Positions 31,265-38,067 of a DNA stretch of 38,067 bases are shown here, piece after piece; positions within the stretch are counted from its first letter, which is position 1, and the number at the start of each line of letters is the position of its first letter. The stretch comes from an uncultured Ruminococcus sp. (GTDB lineage Bacteria > Bacillota > Clostridia > Oscillospirales > Ruminococcaceae): the NCBI GenBank assembly GCA_902788785.1, contig CADALT010000028.1, forward strand, positions 1 through 38,067, in the 5' to 3' direction. A program made the translations under genes and the position numbers. Under the pieces are notes generated by a model, which was given only the letters and a program-made list of their open reading frames with translations, was not told the DNA's origin and did not search any database.

Positions 31265-31732
31265 ATGATGACAGATATAGAAGTGCAGTATCGTGAGCTG
31301 CTCGAAGAATATTCCGATACTGTCACCAGACTTTGCCTTATCCATACAGGAAACAAAGCGGACGCTGAGGACTGCTACCAGAACGTGTTCTTCAAGCTGT
31401 TCAAGGCGCTGAAAAAAGGAGACATTCCCAATCCTAAGGCATGGCTGCTCAGGGTAACGGTGAATGAGTGCAGAAGTCTGCTGCGCTATCATCTCAGACG
31501 AAAGACCCTGAGTCTCGATGAACTGATAACAGCCTCTGTAGACCCAACGGACAGAGACCTGTGGGCGGTAGTCATGGACCTCCCACCACGTTACAGGGAT
31601 GTGATATATCTGTTTTATTATGAACAGCTTAGCATCGACGGTATATGCGAAGCGACAGGCAGCAATCCTAACACGGTGAAGTCACAACTCAAGCGTGGAA
31701 GAGAAAAACTAAAAGGAATGCTTGAGGAGTGA
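31265..31732 (+). CDS. ECF-type RNA polymerase sigma factor
   Basis: A 155-residue sigma-70 family protein. Region 2 contains RLCLIHTGNKADAEDCYQNV, FFKLFKAL and PNPKAWLLRVTVNECRSLLR. Region 4 is LPPRYRDVIYLFYYEQLSID, then GICEATGSNPNTVKSQLKRG. AAGGAGG lies 5 nt before the first of two adjacent ATGs (31265, 31268); either may be used. The anti-sigma gene follows 31 nt later, so the pair should answer an extracellular or envelope signal. Confidence 0.92.
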   Translation: MMTDIEVQYRELLEEYSDTVTRLCLIHTGNKADAEDCYQNVFFKLFKALKKGDIPNPKAWLLRVTVNECRSLLRYHLRRKTLSLDELITASVDPTDRDLWAVVMDLPPRYRDVIYLFYYEQLSIDGICEATGSNPNTVKSQLKRGREKLKGMLEE

Positions 31733-31763
31733 CTGAGCCACGAACTTGCGAAAGGAGAATATC

Positions 31764-33434
31764 ATGAAGCAGTTCAGATTTTTAGATAATGTTAAGACTC
31801 CCGATGACTGGAAGCGCAGGGCATTAGATATAAAAGAAGCCGAAAAGCCAAAGCTCAGGGGTTGGCAGTACGGAACAGCTGTTGCCGCAGCCGCAGTTGT
31901 GGCAATAAGCGCAGGGATACTCCCGAACGTGATAAAAAAGGGCGGCATAACAAATTCGCCCTCATCATATATAGATGAAGCTCTCACAGATGATGAGAGC
32001 GTGACAGAACAGATACAGAATGACCTGCTGGCACAGCTTGAACAGGAATATGACGAGGTAGTCGTAGGCACTGTGATAAGTTCAGGTGAGACCGCAGACG
32101 GCAAGATGACCATAGCCCTCGCTGTCAGAAAAATCGATTATGACGGCGGCTCACTGGGCACGATGCTCGAAGCCGTAGCTGTGGACAATATAACAAAGTT
32201 GGGTTTCGGACCTGACGGACACAAACTCGTGACGGGCGATAAAGTCGCCATCGGGCTTGAAGAAATGCGAAATAATATAGACATCAAGCTAAACACAGAA
32301 AACGGTATACAGACCATGTATTTTAACGCTTTTGAAAATCTGCGTGAATTTGGTGCGGCAGCATATCTCGGAGACTCGGACGACACGGAATTTCTCAGGA
32401 TACTTGAAACAGCGAAGGCAGCCTCGAACGATGATTATTCTTATATAACGGGCAATCTGTTTTTATCATCAAAATTAGCAAAGGGCGGAACTGAACAAAA
32501 CGACCGTGAAAACAGGACCGCCTCTATCATAATGAACAATTTCCTGTCACAGCCATTTGGCGATCTGCACTGTACAGGTACGAGCTACGAGGATGACAGC
32601 GTTATAATAAGCGGTAAAAACAGAACGATAACCGATCTTGAAGACCCCGAGTATTTCAAGGACTCGATGTACAGCAGTATACCACAGCTTTTTGTTTTGG
32701 ACGTAACGAGCAAGACGGGCAGGATAGAAGATATCTCGCTTGACTGGGTCAACAACGAAAAAACTGCGGACATCGAAATGAAAATAGACGGAAAGTCCAT
32801 CTACGCACAGGCTGAGCTCTCCGATACGGAAGCCGTATATAAGTTCTCAAGAGTACGTTTTGTAAAGGATATGGATGACAGTTCAAAGGCATATCTGCTG
32901 ATAAATGCGGCATCCACAAAGTACAGCGAGGAACAGGAAATATGCGACATGACGATACAGGTCTCCGACAAGCCCTTCGGTACCGCCGCCAAAACAGGTG
33001 ATGACAGCAGCAAAAAGGACGATGAGATAAGTTCTGACAACAGCGGTATTACTTTTGAAAAGAGCGAGTCCTCCAAGAATTTCAAGATCATCGAAAAAGA
33101 CGGCAAGCAGTCCATAGTATTCGATAAGAGCGGTTTCGACGATGAGGAGCTCGGTGAACTTATAGCGTCAGCAGGAAAAGAAAACGTGACGATCAACGGA
33201 GATACTGTCACCATCAATATCAGCGATGCCTCGGGCTTCATGAGCGATAAGTTCGGCAGTGACGCAGATACAAATTTCGTAATAGGAAGCAATACACCTT
33301 TCGGTGATAACGGCGAAGAACCGTTCATCGAGTACCATACCTTCGACGGCACCATAGATGGCACCTACGAGCAAAGTGTAGATACCAAGATATACCGTGA
33401 CGGTGAACTCTCGGAAGAGTATACGATCCCCTGA
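31764..33434 (+). CDS. Membrane-anchored anti-sigma factor with large outside domain
   Basis: 556 residues. The short cytosolic N-terminus (FRFLDNVKTPDDWKRRALDI) resembles anti-sigma factors of the DUF4179 group that sequester ECF sigma factors. One membrane helix follows (about residues 33-52). The outside part of about 500 residues has two beta-rich regions and an acidic Ser/Lys linker around 410-440. AAAGGAG is 6 nt before the ATG. I infer release of the sigma factor on an envelope signal sensed by this ectodomain. No family is recognised for the ectodomain. Confidence 0.8.
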   Translation: MKQFRFLDNVKTPDDWKRRALDIKEAEKPKLRGWQYGTAVAAAAVVAISAGILPNVIKKGGITNSPSSYIDEALTDDESVTEQIQNDLLAQLEQEYDEVVVGTVISSGETADGKMTIALAVRKIDYDGGSLGTMLEAVAVDNITKLGFGPDGHKLVTGDKVAIGLEEMRNNIDIKLNTENGIQTMYFNAFENLREFGAAAYLGDSDDTEFLRILETAKAASNDDYSYITGNLFLSSKLAKGGTEQNDRENRTASIIMNNFLSQPFGDLHCTGTSYEDDSVIISGKNRTITDLEDPEYFKDSMYSSIPQLFVLDVTSKTGRIEDISLDWVNNEKTADIEMKIDGKSIYAQAELSDTEAVYKFSRVRFVKDMDDSSKAYLLINAASTKYSEEQEICDMTIQVSDKPFGTAAKTGDDSSKKDDEISSDNSGITFEKSESSKNFKIIEKDGKQSIVFDKSGFDDEELGELIASAGKENVTINGDTVTINISDASGFMSDKFGSDADTNFVIGSNTPFGDNGEEPFIEYHTFDGTIDGTYEQSVDTKIYRDGELSEEYTIP

Positions 33435-33544
33435 CGGCATATCCATGATCGGGATAACATCTTTAAACTTCTTCTTTTCCCACACTCCAAACAAAAAATG
33501 TGGGGACATATCAAGCGAAGATACCACGTTTGGTATGTATATTA

Positions 33545-33578
33545 AACACCCGAGCCCCTCGTGAGTTCGGGTGTTTTG
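33545..33578 (+). terminator. Terminator after the anti-sigma gene
   Basis: AACACCCGA pairs with TTCGGGTGTT around a 12-nt loop, followed by TTTTG. Confidence 0.88.
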
Positions 33579-33607
33579 TCATAATTGTAAAAAATGTGCG
33601 GATGCGC

Positions 33608-33636
33608 TTGACAAGGGGAAAAAGATGGTGTATAAT
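33608..33636 (+). promoter_or_regulatory. Promoter of the rpsL-rpsG-fusA operon
   Basis: A perfect TTGACA (33608-33613), a 17-nt spacer and TATAAT (33631-33636). Confidence 0.92.
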
Positions 33637-33692
33637 AATCGGGTACGCTGACAATAGGGTCAGTGTAACTATTTGACGAAAGGAGAGAAAAT

Positions 33693-34118
33693 ATGCCAAC
33701 CTTTAACCAGTTAGTAAGAAAGGGCAGAAATGTCCTGGCTGACAAGTCCACAGCACCTGCTCTTCAGAAGGGTTTCAATGCCAAGAAGAAGAGAGTCATC
33801 GATCAGAGCTGTCCTCAGAAGAGAGGCGTTTGCACTGTCGTAAGAACTGCTACACCTAAGAAGCCTAACTCCGCTATGAGAAAGGTAGCTAGGGTAAAGC
33901 TGACTAACGGCTACGAAGTAACTGCTTACATCCCAGGTATCGGTCATAACCTTCAGGAGCACTCTGTTGTTCTCATCAGAGGCGGAAGAGTAAAGGACCT
34001 CCCCGGTGTGAGATATCACATCATCCGTGGTACACTGGATGCACAGGGCGTTGCTAAGAGAATGCAGGCAAGATCCAAGTACGGTGCTAAGAAGCCTAAG
34101 GCAGGCGCAGCTAAGTAA
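33693..34118 (+). CDS. rpsL: 30S ribosomal protein S12
   Basis: 141 residues of the decoding-site protein, starting [32 protein letters not shown] holds the streptomycin-related Lys in the wild-type form, and [20 protein letters not shown] carries the second conserved loop. Length and order (rpsL, rpsG, fusA, tuf) are canonical. The ribosome site AAAGGAGAG is 6-8 nt upstream. The 212-nt gap to rpsG holds a CCACA/TGTGG hairpin and a lone TTGACA without a matching -10. Confidence 0.98.
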   Translation: MPTFNQLVRKGRNVLADKSTAPALQKGFNAKKKRVIDQSCPQKRGVCTVVRTATPKKPNSAMRKVARVKLTNGYEVTAYIPGIGHNLQEHSVVLIRGGRVKDLPGVRYHIIRGTLDAQGVAKRMQARSKYGAKKPKAGAAK

Positions 34119-34330
34119 TTTCTCTTAAATAAGGGAAAAACAACATTTATGGAATAACTCATTGCCGCACGGTGTATTTTGACATCTGCGGAGACCACAG
34201 TTTTTGTGGAGTGATTGATATATATTTATATTGGTAACTCTGCATGGAACTGACGGGGCTGTGACGGACAGAAAGTTTGGTCACAGAGCGAGTACCTATG
34301 AATTCATTATTTGTGAAGGAGGGAATTAAA

Positions 34331-34801
34331 GTGCCAAGAAGAGGTAGAGTTACTAAGAGAGACGTGCTCCAGGATCCTGTATACAACAGCAAGCTGGTAA
34401 CACGTCTGGTAAACAACATCATGCTCGACGGTAAGAAGGGTGTTGCCCAGAAGATCGTTTACGGAGCATTTGAGATCGTAGAAGAGAAGACAGGCCGTCC
34501 TGCTCTCGAAGTCTTCGAGGAGGCTATGAACAACATCATGCCTGAGCTGGAGGTAAAGGCTCGCCGTGTCGGCGGTGCGACCTACCAGGTTCCTATGGAG
34601 GTAAGACCTGACAGACGCCAGACTCTGGGTCTGAGATGGATCACAAAGTATTCTCGTGAGAGACATGAGGATACCATGAAGGAAAAGCTTGCAGCTGAGA
34701 TCCTCGATGCTCTTAACGGTGTGGGCGGTTCATGCAAGAAGCGTGATGATACACACAAGATGGCTGAGGCTAACAAGGCCTTCGCTCATTACAGATGGTA
34801 A
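34331..34801 (+). CDS. rpsG: 30S ribosomal protein S7
   Basis: A 156-residue S7 that begins with [31 protein letters not shown] lies 7 nt upstream. The ORF is open to 34277 but the usual MPRRG start fixes the GTG. S7 nucleates assembly of the 30S head at the 3' domain of 16S rRNA. Conserved KVRRVGG-like ([20 protein letters not shown]) and AHYRW at the end are present. fusA starts 21 nt later. Confidence 0.98.
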   Translation: MPRRGRVTKRDVLQDPVYNSKLVTRLVNNIMLDGKKGVAQKIVYGAFEIVEEKTGRPALEVFEEAMNNIMPELEVKARRVGGATYQVPMEVRPDRRQTLGLRWITKYSRERHEDTMKEKLAAEILDALNGVGGSCKKRDDTHKMAEANKAFAHYRW

Positions 34802-34822
34802 GAGTATAGAGGAGGATATATC

Positions 34823-36928
34823 ATGGCAAGAGAAACTAAGCTCCAGGATTACCGTAATATCGGTATCATGGCTCATATCGACGCCGGTAAAACAACCACT
34901 ACTGAGCGTATCCTGTTCTATACCGGTGTAAACTATAAGATCGGTGAGACCCACGACGGTGCATCCACAATGGACTGGATGGCACAGGAGAAGGAGAGAG
35001 GTATTACCATCACTTCTGCTGCTACCACCTGCTACTGGACACCTACCTATGATACTGACGCTAAGAAGCGCTACAGACTCAATATCATAGATACTCCCGG
35101 TCACGTTGACTTCACTGTTGAAGTTGAGAGATCTCTGAGAGTTCTCGACGGCTCTGTAACCGTACTTTGTGCAAAGGGCGGCGTTGAGCCCCAGACCGAG
35201 ACTGTTTGGAGACAGGCTGATAACTATAAGGTTCCCAGAATGGTATACGTTAACAAGATGGATATCATGGGTGCCGATTTCTACAACGTACTGAATATGC
35301 TCCACGAGAGACTTCAGTGCAATGCCGTTCCTATCCAGCTGCCTATCGGCGCTGAGGATGATTTCAAGGGTATCATCGACCTGCTTGAAATGAAGGCATA
35401 TATCTATTATGATGATCTGGGCAAGGATATCAGATGCGAGGACATCCCCGCTGATATGCAGGAGAAGGCAGAGCAGTACAGAGCTGACCTGATCGAGCAC
35501 CTTGCTGAGGTAGATGATGACCTCGCAGAGAAGTTCTTCGCTGATGAGGAGATCACTATCGAAGAGATGAAGAAGGTAATCAGACGTTCTACCATCGACA
35601 ACACAATGGTGCCTGTAACTTGCGGTACTTCCTACAAGAACAAGGGCGTTCAGAAGCTGCTCGATGCTATCGTTGACTATATGCCTTCTCCTATCGACGT
35701 TCCCCACATCAAGGGCGTTAACCCCGAGACAGGTGAGGAGTGCGAAAGAATTTCCGGCGACGATCAGCCTTTCGCTGCTCTCGCATTCAAGATCGCTACA
35801 GACCCCTTCGTTGGTAAGCTCGCATATTTCAGAGTTTACTCGGGTACACTCAGCGCAGGTTCTGCCGTTTACAACTCCACCAAGGATAAGGAGGAGAGGA
35901 TCGGACGTATCGTTCAGATGCACTCCAACGACAGAAAAGAGATCAGCACCATCTATGCAGGTGATATCGGCGCTGCTATCGGTCTGAAGAATACTACTAC
36001 AGGTGATACTCTCTGTGATGAGAAGAACCCTGTTATACTGGAGTCCATGGAATTCCCCGAGCCTGTTATCCAGCTGGCTATCGAGCCTAAGACTAAGGCA
36101 GGTCAGGAGAAGATGGGCATTGCTCTCGCTAAGCTCGCTGAAGAAGATCCTACTTTCAGAACTTATACTTCTGAAGAGACAGGTCAGACTATCATCGCAG
36201 GTATGGGTGAGCTCCACCTGGAGATCATCGTTGACAGACTGCTCAGAGAGTTCAAGGTAGAGGCTAATGTAGGTGCTCCTCAGGTATCCTATAAGGAGAC
36301 CATCACCAAGGAAGCTAACGTTGATTACAAGTACGCTAAGCAGTCGGGTGGTAAGGGTCAGTATGGTCACGTTAAGATCAACGTTTACCCCAACGAGTCC
36401 GGCGCTGGTTACGAGTTCATCAACAAGGTTGTCGGCGGTTCTGTTCCTAAGGAGTACATTCCTGCTGTTGATGCAGGTATCAGGGGCGCTATGGAAAGCG
36501 GCGTACTCGCAGGCTTCCAGGTAGTTGACTGTAAGGTAGAGCTGTATGACGGTTCTTATCACGAGGTCGACTCTTCCGAAATGGCATTCAAGATCGCAGG
36601 TTCAATGGCGTTCAAGGAGGCTATGAAGAAGGCTGCTCCTATCATTCTGGAGCCTATCATGAAGGTAAGCGTTATCGCTCCTGATGATTATCTGGGTACC
36701 GTTATCGGTGACCTGAACTCCAGACGTGGTCAGATCCTCGGTCAGGAGCAGAGAACAGGTGCTGTTCAGGTTGACGCACTGGTTCCTCTGTCTGAGATGT
36801 TCGGCTACTCCAACGACCTGCGTTCCAAGACACAGGGCCGTGGTCAGTACGCTATGGAGCCTCACAGCTATACTCAGGTTCCTAAGTCCATCTCCGAGAA
36901 GATCATGACTTCCAGAGCTAAAGACTAA
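34823..36928 (+). CDS. fusA: Elongation factor G
   Basis: A 701-residue translocase GTPase. G1 is AHIDAGKTT (about residues 17-25), switch II region DTPGHVDFT, and G4 NKMD. Domain II follows (about 290-400), then domains III-V with [18 protein letters not shown]-like ([20 protein letters not shown]) and the C-terminal [20 protein letters not shown]. It moves tRNA and mRNA on the ribosome and helps recycling with RRF. GGAGG is 9 nt before the ATG. Confidence 0.99.
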   Translation: MARETKLQDYRNIGIMAHIDAGKTTTTERILFYTGVNYKIGETHDGASTMDWMAQEKERGITITSAATTCYWTPTYDTDAKKRYRLNIIDTPGHVDFTVEVERSLRVLDGSVTVLCAKGGVEPQTETVWRQADNYKVPRMVYVNKMDIMGADFYNVLNMLHERLQCNAVPIQLPIGAEDDFKGIIDLLEMKAYIYYDDLGKDIRCEDIPADMQEKAEQYRADLIEHLAEVDDDLAEKFFADEEITIEEMKKVIRRSTIDNTMVPVTCGTSYKNKGVQKLLDAIVDYMPSPIDVPHIKGVNPETGEECERISGDDQPFAALAFKIATDPFVGKLAYFRVYSGTLSAGSAVYNSTKDKEERIGRIVQMHSNDRKEISTIYAGDIGAAIGLKNTTTGDTLCDEKNPVILESMEFPEPVIQLAIEPKTKAGQEKMGIALAKLAEEDPTFRTYTSEETGQTIIAGMGELHLEIIVDRLLREFKVEANVGAPQVSYKETITKEANVDYKYAKQSGGKGQYGHVKINVYPNESGAGYEFINKVVGGSVPKEYIPAVDAGIRGAMESGVLAGFQVVDCKVELYDGSYHEVDSSEMAFKIAGSMAFKEAMKKAAPIILEPIMKVSVIAPDDYLGTVIGDLNSRRGQILGQEQRTGAVQVDALVPLSEMFGYSNDLRSKTQGRGQYAMEPHSYTQVPKSISEKIMTSRAKD

Positions 36929-36962
36929 TTTAGCAAAAAAGTAAAAAGTTTTGCAAAAACCC

Positions 36963-36991
36963 TTGCAAAATGCTTTAAAATTTGGTATAAT
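36963..36991 (+). promoter_or_regulatory. Promoter of tuf
   Basis: TTGCAA (36963-36968), a 17-nt spacer and TATAAT (36986-36991), giving tuf expression separate from fusA. The leader then has an extended hairpin (37008-37042: AAGCG outer arm and an inner GCGTTCAG/CTGAACGC stem). Confidence 0.85.
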
Positions 36992-37080
36992 AATACTACG
37001 GTATGTCAAGCGAGCGTTCAGTCTTTCTGAACGCAGGCGCTTGCACGGAATAATAATTTTATTTTAAGGAGGAAATTCCT

Positions 37081-38067
37081 ATGGCAAAGGCACATTTTGA
37101 AAGAACCAAGCCCCACGTTAACATTGGTACCATCGGTCACGTTGACCACGGTAAGACTACCCTGACAGCTGATGACATGATCGATAAGGCTCCCGAGGAG
37201 AGAGAGAGAGGTATCACAATCAATACCGCTCACGTTGAGTATGAGACTGATAAGAGACACTATGCTCACGTTGACTGCCCCGGCCACGCTGACTACGTTA
37301 AGAACATGATCACAGGTGCTGCTCAGATGGACGGCGCTATCCTGGTTTGTGCTGCTTCCGATGGCCCTATGGCTCAGACAAGAGAGCACATCCTGCTGGC
37401 TCGTCAGGTTGGCGTTCCTGCAATCGTTGTATTCATGAACAAGGCTGACCAGGTTGACGATCCTGAGCTGCTCGAGCTGGTTGAGATGGATATCAGAGAT
37501 CTGCTGAGCTCTTATGATTTCCCCGGCGACGAAACTCCTATCATCGTTGGTTCTGCACTGGCTGCTCTGGAAGCTCCCGATGACCTGAGCGATCCTGCTT
37601 ACAAGCCTATCATCGACCTGATGGATGCAGTTGATGAATACATTCCTACTCCTGAGAGAGATGACGCTAAGCCTTTCCTGATGCCTGTTGAGGATACAAT
37701 GACCATTTCCGGTCGTGGTACCGTTGTTACAGGTAGAGTTGAGAGAGGTGTTCTGAACACAGGTGAGACAGTTGAGATCGTTGGTCTGTCCGACGAGAAG
37801 CAGTCCACAGTTGTTACAGGTATCGAGATGTTCAGAAAGACTCTGGATTCCGCTATGGCTGGTGATAACATCGGCGCTCTGCTCCGTGGTATCACAAGAG
37901 ATCAGGTTGAGAGAGGTCAGGTTCTTTGTAAGCCCGGCTCCATCCACCCCCACACTAAGTTCAGCGGTCAGGTTTACGTTCTGAAGAAGGAAGAGGGCGG
38001 CCGTCATACTCCTTTCTTCAACAACTACAGACCTCAGTTCTATTTCAGAACAACTGACGTTACCGGT
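37081..38067 (+). CDS. tuf: Elongation factor Tu, 3' truncated by the window, internal gap
   Basis: 329 codons are present before the window ends. G1 (GHVDHGKT), G3 (DCPGHAD), G4 (NKAD) and domain II ([21 protein letters not shown]) are normal. EF-Tu carries aminoacyl-tRNA to the ribosome. Directly after TTLTA the sequence reads [17 protein letters not shown]. About 16 residues normally lying between these blocks (end of helix A and the loop to switch I) are absent, in frame. AAGGAGG lies 8 nt before the ATG. The gap may be an assembly or read artefact. Confidence 0.97.
   Translation, partial: MAKAHFERTKPHVNIGTIGHVDHGKTTLTADDMIDKAPEERERGITINTAHVEYETDKRHYAHVDCPGHADYVKNMITGAAQMDGAILVCAASDGPMAQTREHILLARQVGVPAIVVFMNKADQVDDPELLELVEMDIRDLLSSYDFPGDETPIIVGSALAALEAPDDLSDPAYKPIIDLMDAVDEYIPTPERDDAKPFLMPVEDTMTISGRGTVVTGRVERGVLNTGETVEIVGLSDEKQSTVVTGIEMFRKTLDSAMAGDNIGALLRGITRDQVERGQVLCKPGSIHPHTKFSGQVYVLKKEEGGRHTPFFNNYRPQFYFRTTDVTG

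Noticed and set aside
34730-36562. 610-codon open frame on the minus strand
   Set aside because: It is the shadow of fusA, caused by its codon bias. It has no ribosome site, and the sense gene is certain.

Overview
The window looks like a chromosomal segment of a Ruminococcus-type clostridium (Oscillospiraceae, close to R. albus or R. flavefaciens). This is inferred from moderate GC with AT-rich intergenic regions, Firmicute-type promoters (TTGACA-17-TATAAT) and AGGAGG ribosome binding sites. A DarA cyclic-di-AMP receptor gene next to holB, a DUF6304 protein, and a beta-glucosidase with the reversed GH3 domain order known from R. albus point the same way. I could not run any search, so family names come from motifs I recognise.

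Layout. 1-3.5 kb: a minus-strand secretion/ribosome operon ylxM-ffh-[three small membrane protein genes, one frameshifted]-rpsP-khpA with a clear promoter. 3.7-5.6 kb: an aldo/keto reductase and a lipoprotein. 5.6-7.65 kb: a gene-free stretch that is the most unusual part. It holds five ~190-215 bp imperfect tandem units, read on the minus strand from a good promoter. Each unit carries hairpins whose paired bases co-vary between copies, plus very short ORFs with Shine-Dalgarno sequences. 7.7-10 kb: a DUF1292 gene, a structured non-coding RNA (6S-like, unclassified) ending in a strong terminator, an iron-type alcohol dehydrogenase and a broken TfoX-like gene. 10-13.2 kb: minus-strand holB, darA, an Orn/Lys/Arg decarboxylase and a small sigma-region-4-like regulator. 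13.3-16 kb: DUF896 and WYL regulators, a membrane protein and an RmlC-like epimerase. 15.9-16.35 kb: rnpB (minus). 16.4-20 kb: DUF6304 protein, lipoprotein, CBS protein and D-Ala-D-Ala carboxypeptidase. 20-24.2 kb: an ABC ATPase plus a giant coiled-coil FtsX-type permease. 24.2-24.6 kb: an exact 95-bp tandem repeat whose core also occurs at 5.6 kb. 24.7-27.4 kb: the GH3 enzyme. 27.6-29.9 kb: mtnN-luxS-membrane protein-punA, an activated-methyl-cycle and purine salvage operon. 29.97-30.16 kb: a MITE-like palindromic element. 30.4-33.4 kb: an ECF-S transporter subunit and an ECF sigma/anti-sigma pair. 33.6 kb to the end: rpsL-rpsG-fusA-tuf, with tuf truncated by the window edge and carrying an internal in-frame gap.

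How the parts work together. The flanks are core translation and secretion operons. The middle is a patchwork of housekeeping genes and envelope functions interleaved with non-coding elements. The best candidate for an undescribed system is the minus-strand RNA array at about 5.93-7.61 kb. It is transcribed divergently from the DUF1292 gene, has no long ORF, and its units preserve RNA helices, a decapeptide ORF with synonymous differences, and a Met-Ala-stop mini-ORF.
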